Positions 10,930-23,299 of a stretch of DNA of 64,000 bases are shown one piece after another. A model generated the notes under the pieces. It was not told where the DNA came from. It searched no databases and worked only from the letters and a program-made list of their open reading frames with translations. The position numbers were made by a program, and so were the translations under genes. Origin of the DNA: Symbiodinium microadriaticum (lineage: Eukaryota > Sar > Dinophyceae > Suessiales > Symbiodiniaceae); contig LSRX01000595.1 of NCBI GenBank assembly GCA_001939145.1, positions 386,141 through 450,140 on the forward strand, given 5' to 3'. Within the stretch, counting starts at the first letter, position 1. Each line of letters opens with the position of its first letter.

Positions 10930-11680
10930 GACCTCACGAGTTCGGTCCCACCGAGTTTGATCCCCAAACCGTAAGCTGAGCCGTTGACTTGCACGGGATC
11001 CCCGGACAAGGGGAACTCGGAGACACCTCAGGAAAACAGCTGGCGCCGCCAGAGCATTGCCAAAGTACTGCTGTGCAGTTGAGAAGCGATGGTGGTCATA
11101 CTTGCCCCACATGCCATTCAGCACACTCCTCTCACCCAGACCTGTACAGGTCGCACACGTCAAGAAAGTGGCCCGCGCATCGTGAGAAGTCCAAGCACTG
11201 GGCTGTGCGAGTAAAATGCACCAGATGTCAAGTCTTTCGGCATTCTGAGAAGGTGCTTGGGGAGACGACCTCGAAACGCGGTCGAGTTGTATACATCCCA
11301 GGAAGGCATGCAGGCTAAGCTTTGGGCCGGTGAACTCGATGTAGTCCGTGGAGCCCCAAATCTTAGGGTTGCAGCACGGCAGCACGACGGCCCCGCGGCA
11401 TTCTAGCACTTTAGTGATTCGAGCTTCTCAGTCCTGTGCCAAGTACCTGAACTCTGGACGCAATGCAGAGACATGGTCCAACTCACTGATCTGCACGCTG
11501 CACATCAACAGGGCCGATCTTTTTGGCGAAGCATTGACAGGACACGTGGGATCCACGTCATAGGTCTGGTCTACGCATGCGTCCAGGTGTTGAGACATGC
11601 ATGGCATTGAATGGATTTTACCATTCTGGCGTCTCTGCATTCCAGACTGGGAAACAACAGCCAGGAGAAACCAGCCGGGC
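10930..11680 (-). CDS. Unrecognised exons
   Basis: Three open minus pieces read VQISELDHVSALRPEFRYL (about 11510-11440), IWGSTDYIEFTGPKLSLHA (about 11370-11300) and GERSVLNGMWGKYDHHRF (about 11135-11080). They look like protein and share a strand and order but need introns or frame changes to join. No domain is recognised. Confidence 0.3.
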
Positions 11681-11699
11681 ATGCCCCAGCAATAAGTTA

Positions 11700-12900
11700 G
11701 GAATCAAAGCCAGGCAGCTCAAACATTAGAGCTCTCCCTGGAAAAAGTCTTGCTGTTACGCGCACTAGTGGCCATTTCGCTAATGTAGTTTTGCGGCAAC
11801 CGTCCTTAGCCAGTCTCGGAGTCAAGATGCTTTCGGCACGGAGACTTCACGGTCTGATGCCAGGCGACGTGGAGAGATTATTTGCACTGCTCCTAAGCTG
11901 TTCAATCAAATCTCTGGCTTTGCTGCTTCATGCGCGAAGGATAACGAAGGCTTCTGCTAGCTGAGGCAAGAGTCGTACAGCTTCTTTCGTGGTCTCAAGG
12001 TTTAGAACAAACCGTGCCAGGGAGAGCATCGGCACGGAAATCAGCATGCCTCAAGACTCAAGGAACTTTGGCTCGTCTCGGGCCGTTTTGCATCTTCACG
12101 GGCCTCGCCTGTCACTCCCCATATATTCCCAGACAGTACCACAGCAAAGAGGATGAGTACCTCAGATCGGAAGGTGCTCAGGGTGTCATCACATGTTTAT
12201 GCTAAGCTACTGGACAACCATGATTTCACACGCTTGTAATACCTCGTGCGACCATTGCATGGCCTGCTGCTAGTCTGCTTATGCTGAGCCTCCATAACCA
12301 AGGTGCTGGATGTGTCTCTTGGGATTTGGAATGCTCATCCACTTGACCCGCGAGCACGGGGCTGCGGGCCATGACGAAGGACTCTATGCCATTGGAGACA
12401 ACAAACTTTATAGCCAACATGCCGACGACCTGTCTGGGACAGATCGGCTCAGCACCCCTTCACCCTTCTCACTTTTAGCTTTGGCAGTACAGCTTGGCTA
12501 ACTAACAGAAAAATTCGCCCAAACTATGCTTAGAAGGACTTGCTGGGGCGGCGGCTGCCGTCAAGGCATTGGTGGCTCGCATCTCTATGCTCTGACGTGA
12601 GTCCAACACGAGAAGTGGCAGCGGGACCGCCAGAGAGATAAAAGCACCAACCTCGGGTATGAATCCTTAGTTTGGACACTCGCCGCGTCCAGCACAGTAC
12701 AGTAAGTCGTATTTATGGAGTCGTGCTAGACCGCCAGACGACCTGCCCTGCAACAGCAGCGCTGCTGCTAAGTGCAGCAGGGTAGCCAAGAAAGAAGCAA
12801 AGAATGCTGATGACGATGACCAGGTCACAGCCTTAGTCACAGCAAGCTTTCACATGAGCCATGACTCGTTCATTGGGACTTCACGTCGGGAAAGGAATGC
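11700..12900. other. Spacer without a supported gene
   Basis: About 1.2 kb with short open frames on both strands, none with convincing composition, motif or splice context. No repeat above background is visible. It may be an intron or an intergenic spacer within the minus-strand array. Confidence 0.4.
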
Positions 12901-13039
12901 AGTCGAATGACGTATGAAAGTGAGCAGGCACCAAACACAGACTGCAAACAATGCATTGCAGAAGGCCTTGTACCTCAGCAACTGATCCAATCCGTTGAGT
13001 TCGAAACGCTTGTTGAAGCTTCGCAGTCATGCCGTCGAT

Positions 13040-13950
13040 TGGGCCCGCGACATGAAATAGGTACGCACAATTTGGAAGATGTGCTCACCGCTGCGCACAG
13101 GCGAGAGAAGCCACATAAATGCATAGAGCATGAACATGACAATTTGGACAAAGAAGCTCCTGAGGAAAGCATCACGTGGTGTCCACTAAGCAAGCGGAGG
13201 AAGGAATGCTCTCAGTGTCTTCCCGCCGTTGAAACTGAGAGACGTCGTGCCGGCAAGGACGGCATTCAGCTCCGTGACAGCAATTGATGAGAGATGCTGC
13301 TGCAAGGATTCCTGGGATGCTCACTTCGCTGACTCCATTGGCGCACACCCCACACATGTCGGGATGCACTCAACGCACACAGGCGCAGTTCGGCGGGGCC
13401 CATGGCAGCACAAAAGCCGCAGGGATGATTCCACGGTGGTGACCAGCTGTTGTGCCATGACTGGTGCGGCCAGGACTCCAACTGCCGTGAGAGGTTGTCC
13501 TGATCGAGGACCGCAGCTTCAAGCGCTTTTATGAATGACCATGGATAGCTTGCAAACATGCTTTCGCGAGGACAACATTGCAGACCTGCCTTCACCTTGG
13601 GACTGGCAGAATCGAAGCCTTGCAAAACCTTGTTTGATGCTCAGGACCATGCCAGTCTGCACAAGATTGGCCAGCCGTCCCTACCTTTCCGAGTCAAGCC
13701 GCTTTCGCTTCTATCTCCTGATAGCCCTTCTTGTACACGTGGATGTCCAAGGCGTTCACACTAGCGATCAAGGATGCAGATACTTGAAGCAGGAACAGGC
13801 CCACCAGAGTAAGTACTGCAGCAATAGAAATCCTCGGAGCAACATGGCCGGAACGTCTATCTTCGACCGTGTCACCCATGACTGCATTCAACACGATGCA
13901 TTTGAACCCTGGATGTGTTGGGACTTCTGCTGGCAAATCGCAGCCTGGCT
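13040..13950 (-). CDS. Multi-pass membrane protein exons, family unknown
   Basis: Open minus pieces in order are as follows. About 13850-13700 reads ISIAAVLTLVGLFLLQVSASL, given here as two adjoining parts of one transmembrane helix (ISIAAVLTLVG and LFLLQVSASL), followed by ALDIHVYKKGYQEIE. About 13575-13490 reads FASYPWSFIKALEAAVL. About 13340-13210 reads SLQQHLSSIAVTELNAVLAG then FNGGKTLRAFLPP. About 13170-13040 reads SFFVQIVMFMLYAFMWLL then VRTYFMSRAQS. The first and last are clear hydrophobic membrane segments. The last two are in the same frame and separated by an in-frame stop, consistent with an intron. No family is recognised. Confidence 0.5.
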
Positions 13951-14929
13951 AGAAAGTACGCACCAGCGCTCTCGTCGGTCCAGGGTGCGAAGGCATCCTG
14001 TGTTCCAGGACCACTTGACAGCCGCTTCTGCAAGCATTACCCAACCCCACGTGCGCACACACACACACAACGACATGGGCACACACTTTGATAAAGGTAA
14101 GCAATGAAACATTCCGAAGCATCTGCGGCTAGCTCACGTTCGCTAGAGCCCACCAAACCTGCGGCAGTATCGTCACGGTCGGGTGCTGGCAGACAGAGCC
14201 TGCAAGCCTGTACACACAACAACGTTCCAAACATATTCGCAGAACCATCAGGAACTAGTCCGAATACACAAATATCTTCCTTTGCCGGTAAACCCGCCTT
14301 GACTTTCCCACAAGACACCCACACAAGAGAAGCTGCGCCTGATACCGAGAACCCACCACGGACTCTCACATAACGGACGAACGCCTGGCCCCACGACCTA
14401 TGCAAGGACATGCGACTGTAAGTATGCGCAAGTAACAAAATCAACCTCAATCGCAACACTGTACCTCTTACCGACAAATGCCGCTTTGGGACTGAACTGT
14501 TGAGGCTTCTGTAGTTAAATCTCGGCTCGCCTCGGGAATGCAAGTCTCCTCTTCCCTCTGCAGTGCTTCCAGTGTGGTGTAGTGATCGAGTCCGCCCGGC
14601 GTAGTGGGATTTGACACTGGACGCTGGAACCTCGTCTTTGCCACATGTGGCCGGTCTTGAAATCATCCGAACATGACTCGTAAGGATGGAAGCACCTGCT
14701 GCTGTACCAGGGCACTTTCGAAAGATCCTGTAGCAAGGCTGCACGCTGCAGCGGCATTGCAGTGCGCACCACAGCAGGCTGCCAAGCCTCCGCAACATGA
14801 TGGCACAGAACACCATAAATCCGCCAGACTAGAACCTAGAAACTCGAGCGAGAACCGAGGGCCGCCCTGGCCGCCCTGCCTGTTGAGGCAGAACTCACCT
14901 GGGAGCTTCGCAGCCGCTTTTTGTTTTGG

Positions 14930-15125
14930 CGCGTGACGGCTGCGCTGGGCCCGGCACAGAGCTCCACTGCCTTTTCCAGGCAGCCCGCCAGCATCACAGC
15001 CAGGACAAGGGGCTTCAGAGTGTCCCCAAACTGTTCCTCAGAGCCACCAATGCTTGGGGTAGACGCGCCGCAAGTTTCGGGTGCACTGAGGCTTCGTCCA
15101 TAAGCTTGACCGATGCCCAGAAGCC
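14930..15125 (-). CDS. Unrecognised helical exon
   Basis: The minus frame reads FGDTLKPLVLAVMLAGC then LEKAVELCAGPSAAVTR (about 15035-14930). It is preceded in another frame by VKLMDEASVHPKLAARL (about 15115-15060). Both look like helical soluble protein. The frame change between them has no obvious intron, so one boundary is misplaced or there is a frameshift. The longer plus-strand frame across this region has poor composition. Confidence 0.4.
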
Positions 15126-16710
15126 AATGATGCAGGTGCTACACATTGTTGCCTGCTTGACCACGGCAGGTTCGCTCACAGAAGTGGCAGCCGAAACCGA
15201 TTACCTGCCCAAGCCTTCGCCAGCAAAGGGTTGGCAGCAGCCGCAAAGCTTCTCAGTGGCTCCGACTCTGACATGGCCTGGAGCGAACTGCCAGGAAGTT
15301 TGGGGATTCGGGCCACGGGCTTCTCTCTCTCCTCTCTCTCCTCTCTCCCTCTCTGTTCGAAGCCCAGCCTCAAGTGACTTCGCAAGGCCAATGTTGGGAA
15401 CGGGCGGCATGAGCCGCTGCTCCGGATTCATTTCTACTTACCCCAAGCGTCCCAGCGAAGTTCTGTGTACATGGCTACATGAGCTGCCAGTGCAATTGCC
15501 GTGCAAGGTGTCAATGTTGGACGCCCTCATGCCACGAAGCTCGTGGGAAATGGCTCGAGGTGATCCGAACGGTCTGACCGTTTCGGAGCAGTATCATGGA
15601 CCGATGGATGTGGCCACGGGTTGCAATACCAGCATTGAGAGCACATGATGAGGGCGACATTCAAGATCGAACACACAAGGAAGCGTGTCCGTGTGCTCGA
15701 ACACCTCGGATGTGATGATGCGAGCACAGAAAACCGGGGGTGTATGCGCCACTCCGGGCAAAGCACTGGCTGTTCATTGCGATGTTGTACATCAGCGGAT
15801 TGTAACCTAAAAAGCAGACATGACATGGCGGCGCAACTGAAGCCAAGACTGCAGGCCGGCGCTAAGCCGCTAAGCCGCTAAGTGCAGTTCCATACTTCTC
15901 CGTGGTCGGTTGCAGACTGTTCACCTCTCGGTGAGACTGCAGACGTCAATCTGACGCATGGCTTGCAGGGCTGCATGCTTGCATGCCGTCGAGCAGCAAA
16001 GTCTTCACAGTGAGCGATTAGCGGGAAGTCAAAGAAATACCTCGTACTCGCTTTGCCCACCACTGGTTCTCTCAGGATGCATTCCACCGGGGCATCAGCA
16101 TGACACCGTAGCACAGCAGTCTAAACCAAAGCCAAGCATTGTAGGACTTGACCTCGGTATGCCAGAGAAGCTGCAAAAGCTGTCTTTGGCTTTTGTTGCA
16201 TGAGGCAGGGGCCCAATCTCTCCTGCCAGACCAGGTTCCCATGACGCCCAAGACGCCAAAGAGGAGACCGCTGTACTGCGAAGCGCAAGCAAAACGAAGA
16301 GGTCGGCATTCTGTACCATGCAGCAGCATACAGGACTCATCCTCAATCTGGGGTTGTCTACAGTCGTGTGTTCAAACCCGGTGCATTCGACCTCATCAGC
16401 CTAGTCCAATCCTTGACAATCCGTTGCCCATCAATCCGCGAACGGATCAAGCACTGCCAGTGTGGAAGAAGTTCTGCACTGAACGGCATTATAGTACGGT
16501 TACTACAAGGTACTACATGTTCGGAAAAAGCACAGAAGAGGACGTCGCCCCCACCTCGGCCAGGCAGGTGGCGATGTTGCCTCCGACGCCCTGCCAAGCC
16601 GCCAGCGTCTCGCTACTACGAGTACTGATGATATAAATCCTTAGCATTGCCTTAAGAAGCCTTAAGAATCTTAAGAACTTAAGGACCCCAAACTATGGGG
16701 AAATATGGTG

Positions 16711-16773
16711 TGTGTATATATATATATGTACATATATATATATAGCGATATATATATATATATATAGATAAGA
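16711..16773 (+). repeat. (TA)n-rich palindromic tract
   Basis: Alternating TA runs interrupted by TGTACA and GCGA make near-perfect self-complementary sequence that could form a hairpin or cruciform. It lies 3' of the membrane-like exon at 16.8-17.1 kb on the minus strand. Confidence 0.9.
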
Positions 16774-16814
16774 TATATATTCTCCTTATGACGGGTAATG
16801 CAAGGTTTATATCA

Positions 16815-17115
16815 TCAACCGTAGTACTGCTCGCCCCTTGCGACAAAGCCGGCGGTGTGGCGAAGCCGCCAACGAAGCTTCGGAAGAGCTGGTTGAAGAG
16901 CCTCTGAGCGGGCTGCGCAGGCAAGCTCTTCGGCACTCTCTCCCTTTGCCTGTAGTCCACTATGTACAAGAAGGAGGTCAGGGTGACGATCACAGCCGAA
17001 GTCTCGGGAAGGCCATTCCACCGACGCTTCGAGCTTCGAGTCTCCGGTTTGAGGACCGGACGAGGACAGTGAGACGAATGGGGATGCAGAAGAACAGCGC
17101 TCTCGAAGAAACCTG
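16815..17115 (-). CDS. Possible membrane-protein exon
   Basis: After an AG acceptor (TTGTTTCAG) the minus strand is open in two frames. One reads VSSRALFFCIPIRLTVLV, the other LPETSAVIVTLTSFLYIVDY followed by NQLFRSFVGGFATPP. The second has a hydrophobic segment followed by basic residues, as at a membrane border. No family is recognised; the splice structure is not resolved. Confidence 0.35.
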
Positions 17116-18643
17116 AAACAAGCCAAAGGCGCATCAGCGCCCGCTTTTTGTCGGTACCTTGGCCTCTGGGGAGTACATCTTGAAGGGTTCGCTCTCGGAG
17201 TTCGGAATGGCCTTCACCCGCTCTCTTCACATTCGAGAGATCGCAACACGCTCCGTGCCTGCTTCACTTGGCCCGCAAGGGTTCGAAGCCTGGGCCAGAA
17301 GCCCGGACTTTGACGGTAACTTTTATAAACGCTCTTACGATGTCTCCATCGATGTCTTGCTGAGATCGCACGTTGCGAGACCCTGAGGCGGCCCCCAGCT
17401 CACGGAAACTGAGTCCTAAGAGTCTTTCAACAAAGCCCAGGCGTCGGGCGCGAGGCCGCGAGGCCGCGAGGCGGCGCAGAGGGCAACGCTGCCGCTCGGC
17501 CGCTTGAGCCGAGACGGAGGTGAACAAAAAACGTATCGTCTCAAAGACAAATACGAGATGGTACGAGCAACGAGCATGAACTCATCGGCGCAGCGAAGCT
17601 ACAGAGCCTGTCGCCAAACCCTCGGTGTCGCTCGCACCTGTGCATTCTGCTTTGCTTTGCTGTCCGCGCGAGAACTTCGGTCCGCCTGCTGGCCAGGGAA
17701 ATGGGGACAGAGCTCCTGGCACGAAAGACGAGTAGCAACACTGCAGATGACTCACGCACTGTCAGGAATTATTGTGCTCCGATAAGCTCAACATAGCTTA
17801 ACTTGATGGGCGTGGCTTTCTGGTGACTCCACACGTCTGGGCTTGGATCCCAGCCGGTTGGTTGGTTGTCTGCTGCCGGGCGAGGACTGTGACTGTTGGT
17901 GTTCCGTCCCCGTCACCATGGCAGATTCAAGACCATGTTGAAGGGAGGCTCCAGACTGGATCATGCCGCGCCGCGACGCACCATTCAGACATCTTTCTGT
18001 ACTGGACAAACAGGAGGATGAACAAAATGTCGCGCATCCTCTCCCACGGCAGAGCTTTGCGCGGACGTTGGACAAGACAGGCTGAAGACAAACCCAAAGG
18101 ACGTCCGCATTTTGAGTCTCCATGGTTCGCCGGATCGCATGGCCAAGCAGACTCAGGTTCCCGACCACCCATGGGGCTTGCTTCAGTTCTGCAAGATCTT
18201 GAGGCAATGACAAAGCCCCCGGCACTCATTGCAAACGTGGGGTTTCTGCTACACCATTTGCGAACAAGGGATTCAGAAGAGGCTCCAAAATGTATGCGAA
18301 TCATCCATGACGCCGGCAGGACTTGCAGGACACCTAAGACTTGCAGGACTTGCACGATTTGACGGAACCGGACATGAGGGAACCGATGGTCCTCCACCCA
18401 TTTCCCGCGTCCCGTGAAGATTATTTGGCCTGGGCCTCAAGCCAACGTGATCCAACACGGGCCCTTTTCTCGTCTTGATACTTCGTGCTTGCTTGCTGCA
18501 GGCCTTAGGGCCTTAGGGGTCACCTCCCGTGGCAGGCCCCCTGCGCTCAGGAGGCCAGCGAAGTCCAAGCAAAAGGAGCGCAATTCGGGGAAGTCAGAAC
18601 TGACGGTCGTCCCCTCATCGCACCTGCCCCCCCCCCGCCCACA

Positions 18644-18644
<1 letters not shown>

Positions 18645-18674
<30 letters not shown>
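18645..18674 (+). repeat. (CA)n microsatellite
   Basis: A CA dinucleotide run of about 30 bp next to a short C-tract (about 18628-18635). Confidence 0.9.
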
Positions 18675-18677
<3 letters not shown>

Positions 18678-18699
18678 TCTTCGACACAGCCAGAGAAGG

Positions 18700-19233
18700 A
18701 GCACGCAAGAGCCCCTCCCCGCGCGCGGGCGCGCCCTGCTGGTCTCGGGTCTTTGTGAACTCTACGCGATGAGGCCCGCGGGCAGAAACCGCTATCCCCC
18801 TATACCCATAAACCCCCAGGCCTCATCTGTTGGGGAGGATACCGGCTCTGTAGTCCAAACTCGCATGTTCCAAGTTTGGCAACTCTTATCGGCTCCGTGC
18901 CCCAGTGCGAAACAAGGCACATGACAGCAAATGCACAGACATGGTTAGATACAGAACACATGATGGGACCCCCCGGCTTTACTTACGGCTGCCAATGTGA
19001 AAGAACCAACTGCACAGAAATTACTGGAACAGTTCACTGCAAACCCGCGGCCGCACAACTGAAAAGGGTTGGTATCCTCCCCGACTGCTCCGTGGTCTCT
19101 TGTGACAGCAACTCGCAAAACTGTTGACAACATGCAACATGCTCGACCACTGGATGCAGGCGCTACAAGCTGAGGCTGCGACCGCATTGGAACCAGGCTG
19201 AACGAAATTATGGACCCAAATCAGCCACACTCA

Positions 19234-19275
<42 letters not shown>

Positions 19276-20150
19276 CTCTCTCTACCAGACAAGAGGAAAG
19301 GGGCGGACAACCTCTCTCTAACTCTCTTTCTTTCGCCAGGGCTAGGGTGAGGAGGGAAATCCCTTTCAATCGTTCTCGCTCTTTCTTTCGCCAGGGCTGT
19401 GGGCAGGAGTGGTACCCCTGCCCGCGCGCATCAGCGCCCCCGTATGTTACGGAGCGAGGATAAGTGCATGCGACACCGAGGCAGCTTTCGTCTCACGATA
19501 TTAATGAAATGACAAACAGCGAAGTGAGGGGAAAACCCCTTAGGAGAGAGGGCTAGAAAAATGACAGAAGCTGCACTTGGGATATTCCCAAAATGGTGTG
19601 TCTGCGCAGACTCGGGATAGTCAATTTGTCAACAGTCATGACCGCAGCAGAGCAAATGCGCACAAGAGCAACAGAATGCGCGTAAGACCAAAATGTCTGT
19701 TGGACCTGTGTCTTCCGACCCGGGATCAACTCCGAACAAGACAAGCGAGAAACCCCACCCCCAGAACCTACCGAAGTCAAGACAACCTGAACAAAAAGGC
19801 AATGCTGTTGGCTGTTGGGTGATCCCCAAGGGCAGCTACAGTAGAACAGTTTACGTGCACTGGCTTCACGAATTGAGGAAAGAAAGCCACTGTGCTATAT
19901 CGCCCCAGTGCGGGGGCACAGCAATGTAGGTTTGGATGGCTCCGGCGGCCCGTCAAGAAGATTGGAAAAAATTGAGTAGCAGGGGTTGGTCCCCTTATCG
20001 GTGTTGAGCGCGGATGGAGAAATCACACTCAGCTGAGCGAGTTGGGCGAAACATGCATGCCAGTACACCAAAGAAAGCAGGAAGGGCTTTCTCGTCGTGG
20101 GTAAAAGATCTTTCCTCGGGGGTTTCCCCGTGACGTGAGACTAAAGTTAC
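18700..20150. other. Repeat-rich stretch without a supported gene
   Basis: No coding segment is convincing on either strand. It holds a (CT)n run at 19235-19282 and a direct repeat of the 20-mer CTCTTTCTTTCGCCAGGGCT at 19324-19343 and 19379-19398. Each copy is followed by a G-rich segment, suggesting a local duplication. Confidence 0.6.
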
Positions 20151-20159
20151 AGCCGCAAG

Positions 20160-20814
20160 CTCACTAACGTCAGGCGAGGTACTCCCCCGATGTCATGGTC
20201 GCCGGTCATGTTTTCGGGCAGTGGGAGTCCACCGGTCGAAGCTGCAGCTTTCATCTGGACAGTCCAAAGCCGCCGGATGCTCCGGGGTCAAAATGTTGTG
20301 CCTCCAGATCCAACTCACCTGCAGCAGCATCGACTGTGGCTTGGCGGACAGCAGCCACTTCCTGCTCTTCCTCCTCCTGCTCCTCGGGAACATCTTGCGC
20401 AGCAGAGGCTGAATCAGTCATGGCCGGTTGCGCTGCTGGCATAAGCTGCAGCTCGGGCCCTTCTTCCACTTCTGGGAGAGCCTCCAACGGCGGAGTTGTT
20501 GATCTCCCGGGCCTGGCTTGCGGCCTCACCGACATGTTCCGTGCAGGCGGCGGAGGCCGCGGCAAGAGCCCCTCTTCAAGCAGAGCCTCCAACGGTGTAG
20601 GTGATCATGGCGTGCCTGGCCTTCTACAGCAGCGCCTGATCACAATCCGCAACACGGACAGAAAGGCTAGGATGACGGCCGAGAGATAAAAGATTCTCCA
20701 AATCATCGCATCCTTCTTGCTCCCAGCCTTGCAGCCCTCCAGGAGAAGACAAAGCTGCTCTGGAGTCAGTGGGCCATTCGGCAGGTTGATCTGCTCCTCG
20801 AATAGAAGCGGCAT
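20160..20814 (-). CDS. Single-pass membrane protein with acidic, Pro/Glu-rich tail
   Basis: A possible start is the ATG at 20814-20812 (MPLLFEEQINLPNGPLTPEQ). The first exon then has one membrane helix, IWRIFYLSAVILAFLSVLRI, followed by basic RRCCRR, consistent with a stop-transfer. A GC-AG intron is likely near 20625-20595. The second exon (about 20592-20255) reads LEALLEEGLLPRPPPP and later EEQEEEEQEVAAV, with an imperfect internal repeat PLEALLEEG / PLEALPEVEEG. A third piece, KAAASTGGLPLPENMTG (about 20235-20165), may be the C-terminus. No family is recognised. The upstream AG|GTCAGG suggests that either a 5' UTR or another exon precedes the ATG. Confidence 0.55.
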
Positions 20815-21059
20815 GGCACGTGTGCTTCCTGACCTGGAATATCGCGATGAGCTTGAGGGCGAACAACTGCCTCGGTCTTGAGCGAAAATGCCTACTCTCT
20901 CTCTCTCTCCCTCTCTCTCCCTCTCTATCTCTAGCTCTACAACTCCCTCTCATCTCTCTCTACTCCCCATTGGAAATTGAAACCTTTTCAGACTCCCTTT
21001 TCACAACTGTTTGAAAATCTCAGGGGTGTCCCAAATCATGTTTTGAGGACCTTCCTGGC

Positions 21060-21880
21060 CACCGCAACTAGGAGGGGAGTGGCGGCTGCCAGACAACTAA
21101 CATAGTCCAACGTCGCGCTTCATGCCATGACATCCATGATTGCTCCTGCGCGCAAGCTTCGTCTGCGGTGTCGTCGAGCGGTGTGAGGCCAGACAGGCCC
21201 TCGCTACTGACCTTGCCCGGCGCTCTCTCGGCCCACAGCAACTCATGCCATGCCATTCCAACTTCCATCGCCTGGAAGGCACACTTCCCCAGCAGCTTCG
21301 ACTTGCCTTCGTCAGCCGTGCTGCACAGGTACTGCAGCGTAATTAATGCCAACTGCCGCACTGAGCCTTTGCGACCCTCACATCGCTTCATGATTTCAAC
21401 CTACGGCGAGAAAGCTCACTCGAAGCACACAACGATGCTTCGCACGCATGCTCAGAGCACCCTGCCTCTACGCGGAACAACGCATCTACTACCCTGCCGA
21501 CATAACGAGTCTCGTCGTGCGCGACGACTTCCTGACAGCGCCACGCAGCATGCAGCAGCCTGCACACAAATCCGAAGCAGCAAAACGACTGCAAAAGTCC
21601 TCCATTCGAAAACCGCCGACTGGATGGACACGATCCGCACTCACCTGGGGACAGGGAACGCTTAGTGCTGAAGCTGGCTGGCAAGATGTCGAGACCCCGC
21701 CTCAGGGTAGGGGCGGCTAGGCGGTGGATTGTTTGAGAAGCGACAGGTACATCTCACCTGCGCACTTACGAGACGCCCAAGAGAGCTTCGTTCGCATGGG
21801 TCGTATGGGTCACCCTGCAGAAGTTTCTCGCAGCATCTGCGAGTCAGGTGAAACAACCATGGAATTATGTACAATGCTCA
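21060..21880 (-). CDS. Helical, HEAT/armadillo-like protein exons
   Basis: Main exon (about 21395-21100) reads EIMKRCEGRKGSVRQLALI then TLQYLCSTADEGKSKLLG and MAWHELLWAERAPGKV. This alternates amphipathic helices as in HEAT or armadillo repeats. Upstream exons read VVAHDETRYVGRVVDALF (about 21530-21440) and LTRRCCEKLLQGDPYDP (about 21850-21750), the latter ending at a clear GT donor, CAG|GTGAGATG. The main exon has an AG acceptor at GCCGTAG. The fold is inferred from helix pattern only. Confidence 0.5.
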
Positions 21881-22479
21881 ATGCTGAGCTGAGGCTGATC
21901 TACTTAAGCCTTAGAGAAATCGGCTTGGCTTCTGAGCTCTCAATGGCCCGCCGTGCCCCGCAGTGCCCTGAGCTGGACCGTGAGCTGCTGGGACCGTCGC
22001 GACCATTTGGCCGTGCTGCTCGAGGTCTCCACTTCTGTGGGGAGCACCGCACAGATGCGGTGAGGCACGTCAGGCCTGAAAGGTCTGAGCACAGAAGGGT
22101 GGCTCTTTTGCACTGGGCTCCTCAAGCACTACAATGACTACGACATAGTACGACGACAACACCACTTCCCGTCGTGCCTCAAGCTGGCGACCTTGAGTTC
22201 AGTCGAGGAGACCTGAAGGCGACTCTCATCGGAAGTCAAGTCCACCTGCGACCCTTCTTTCTAACTCATCGCACCTCCAGAGAAGCTTCTGCTGCTGAGC
22301 TTAGCCCCGGAAGGTGGACCACCACTTTAATGATCTCGAGCCCTGCCTCGTTCACTTCAGGAACTTTAGGAGCTGTAGTGCCATGATGAGCTGAGCCCCG
22401 GGCCGAATCTTTCTCAGATGTCACGGAGCAGCTCGCAGCAGTGCCTTCTCCTTCTCCTTGCGGTCCTTGCCCGTTCACA

Positions 22480-22980
22480 CTCTGCGTCACTCAGCTACGA
22501 CGGCTTCTGCGGCCCCACCTTGAGTGCCTGTGCTCGAAGGCTCCTCCTTTACCGGCTTCTGATGGCTCCTCAGAAAGAAGATTGCCGAGGAGATCGAATT
22601 ACCACTGTGAGAGAGCGTTGTGCACCGATAGAGGACACCTCTCCTGCTCAGTGTCGGCGCAGCTTTGGCACCTGGCACTACAGCGTTCTTCGCGTTCTGC
22701 CCATCGCGGCTTCCAACCTTCTCCTGCGTCCTGGCACGAAAAGACACCGTCGCCGTCATGGTTTGAATTGGACGCCACGGCCCTCCTTCGTGCAGCTTGC
22801 TTGCGCAGCAATTCCTCGAAACCTGGCTTCTCCTTTGCAAGGGCAGCCAATGGCAGCAGTCCAATTTCCCTGTCGGTGGCATATCCTTGCCTCCTTGCGT
22901 ACTTCCACTGCCGCGACAGTGACTTCCTGACAGGACCATGGGACAGGGTTCATGTCTGTCGTTTGTTTGAGGCTAACTAG
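22480..22980 (-). CDS. Basic helical protein exon
   Basis: The minus frame is open from about 22935 to 22745 and reads SLSRQWKYARRQGYATDREI then GLLPLAALAKEKPGFEELL and RKQAARRRAVASNSN. It is strongly helical and basic. A further piece near 22570-22490 (FLRSHQKPVKEEPSSTG) may be a later exon. No family is recognised. The overlapping plus-strand 170-codon frame is rich in Ser/Arg/Cys and is probably its shadow. Confidence 0.45.
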
Positions 22981-23299
22981 CACAAAGTCTACGTAGACTC
23001 GGAACTGCTCTTGCCAGGTGAAGCATGGTGCAGGGTGCTCTGCAGGCGACCACCCAGCCGCCGAAGTCCACCCTGCCTTTGAGCTGTAGCCTTGCTCACG
23101 GCAGCCACGGGCAAGCTGCGATTGCTCCTTCTGCATGGCTGTCCACCTAAGCTCCGAGGCCACTAGGCGGCCCGGACAAGCGCCGAAGCCAAGTCTCGCG
23201 CGTTGCCGTGCCACCGTCTAAGACCTCGTGCACAGAAAATCGGCGAGGGCGCTTTCACACACGGACATCCTCATCACACGAGTCACCAATTCCCTGAGT

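Noticed and set aside
14926..15648. 240-codon plus ORF
   Set aside because: Poor composition; the minus strand contains a better helical exon over its first part.
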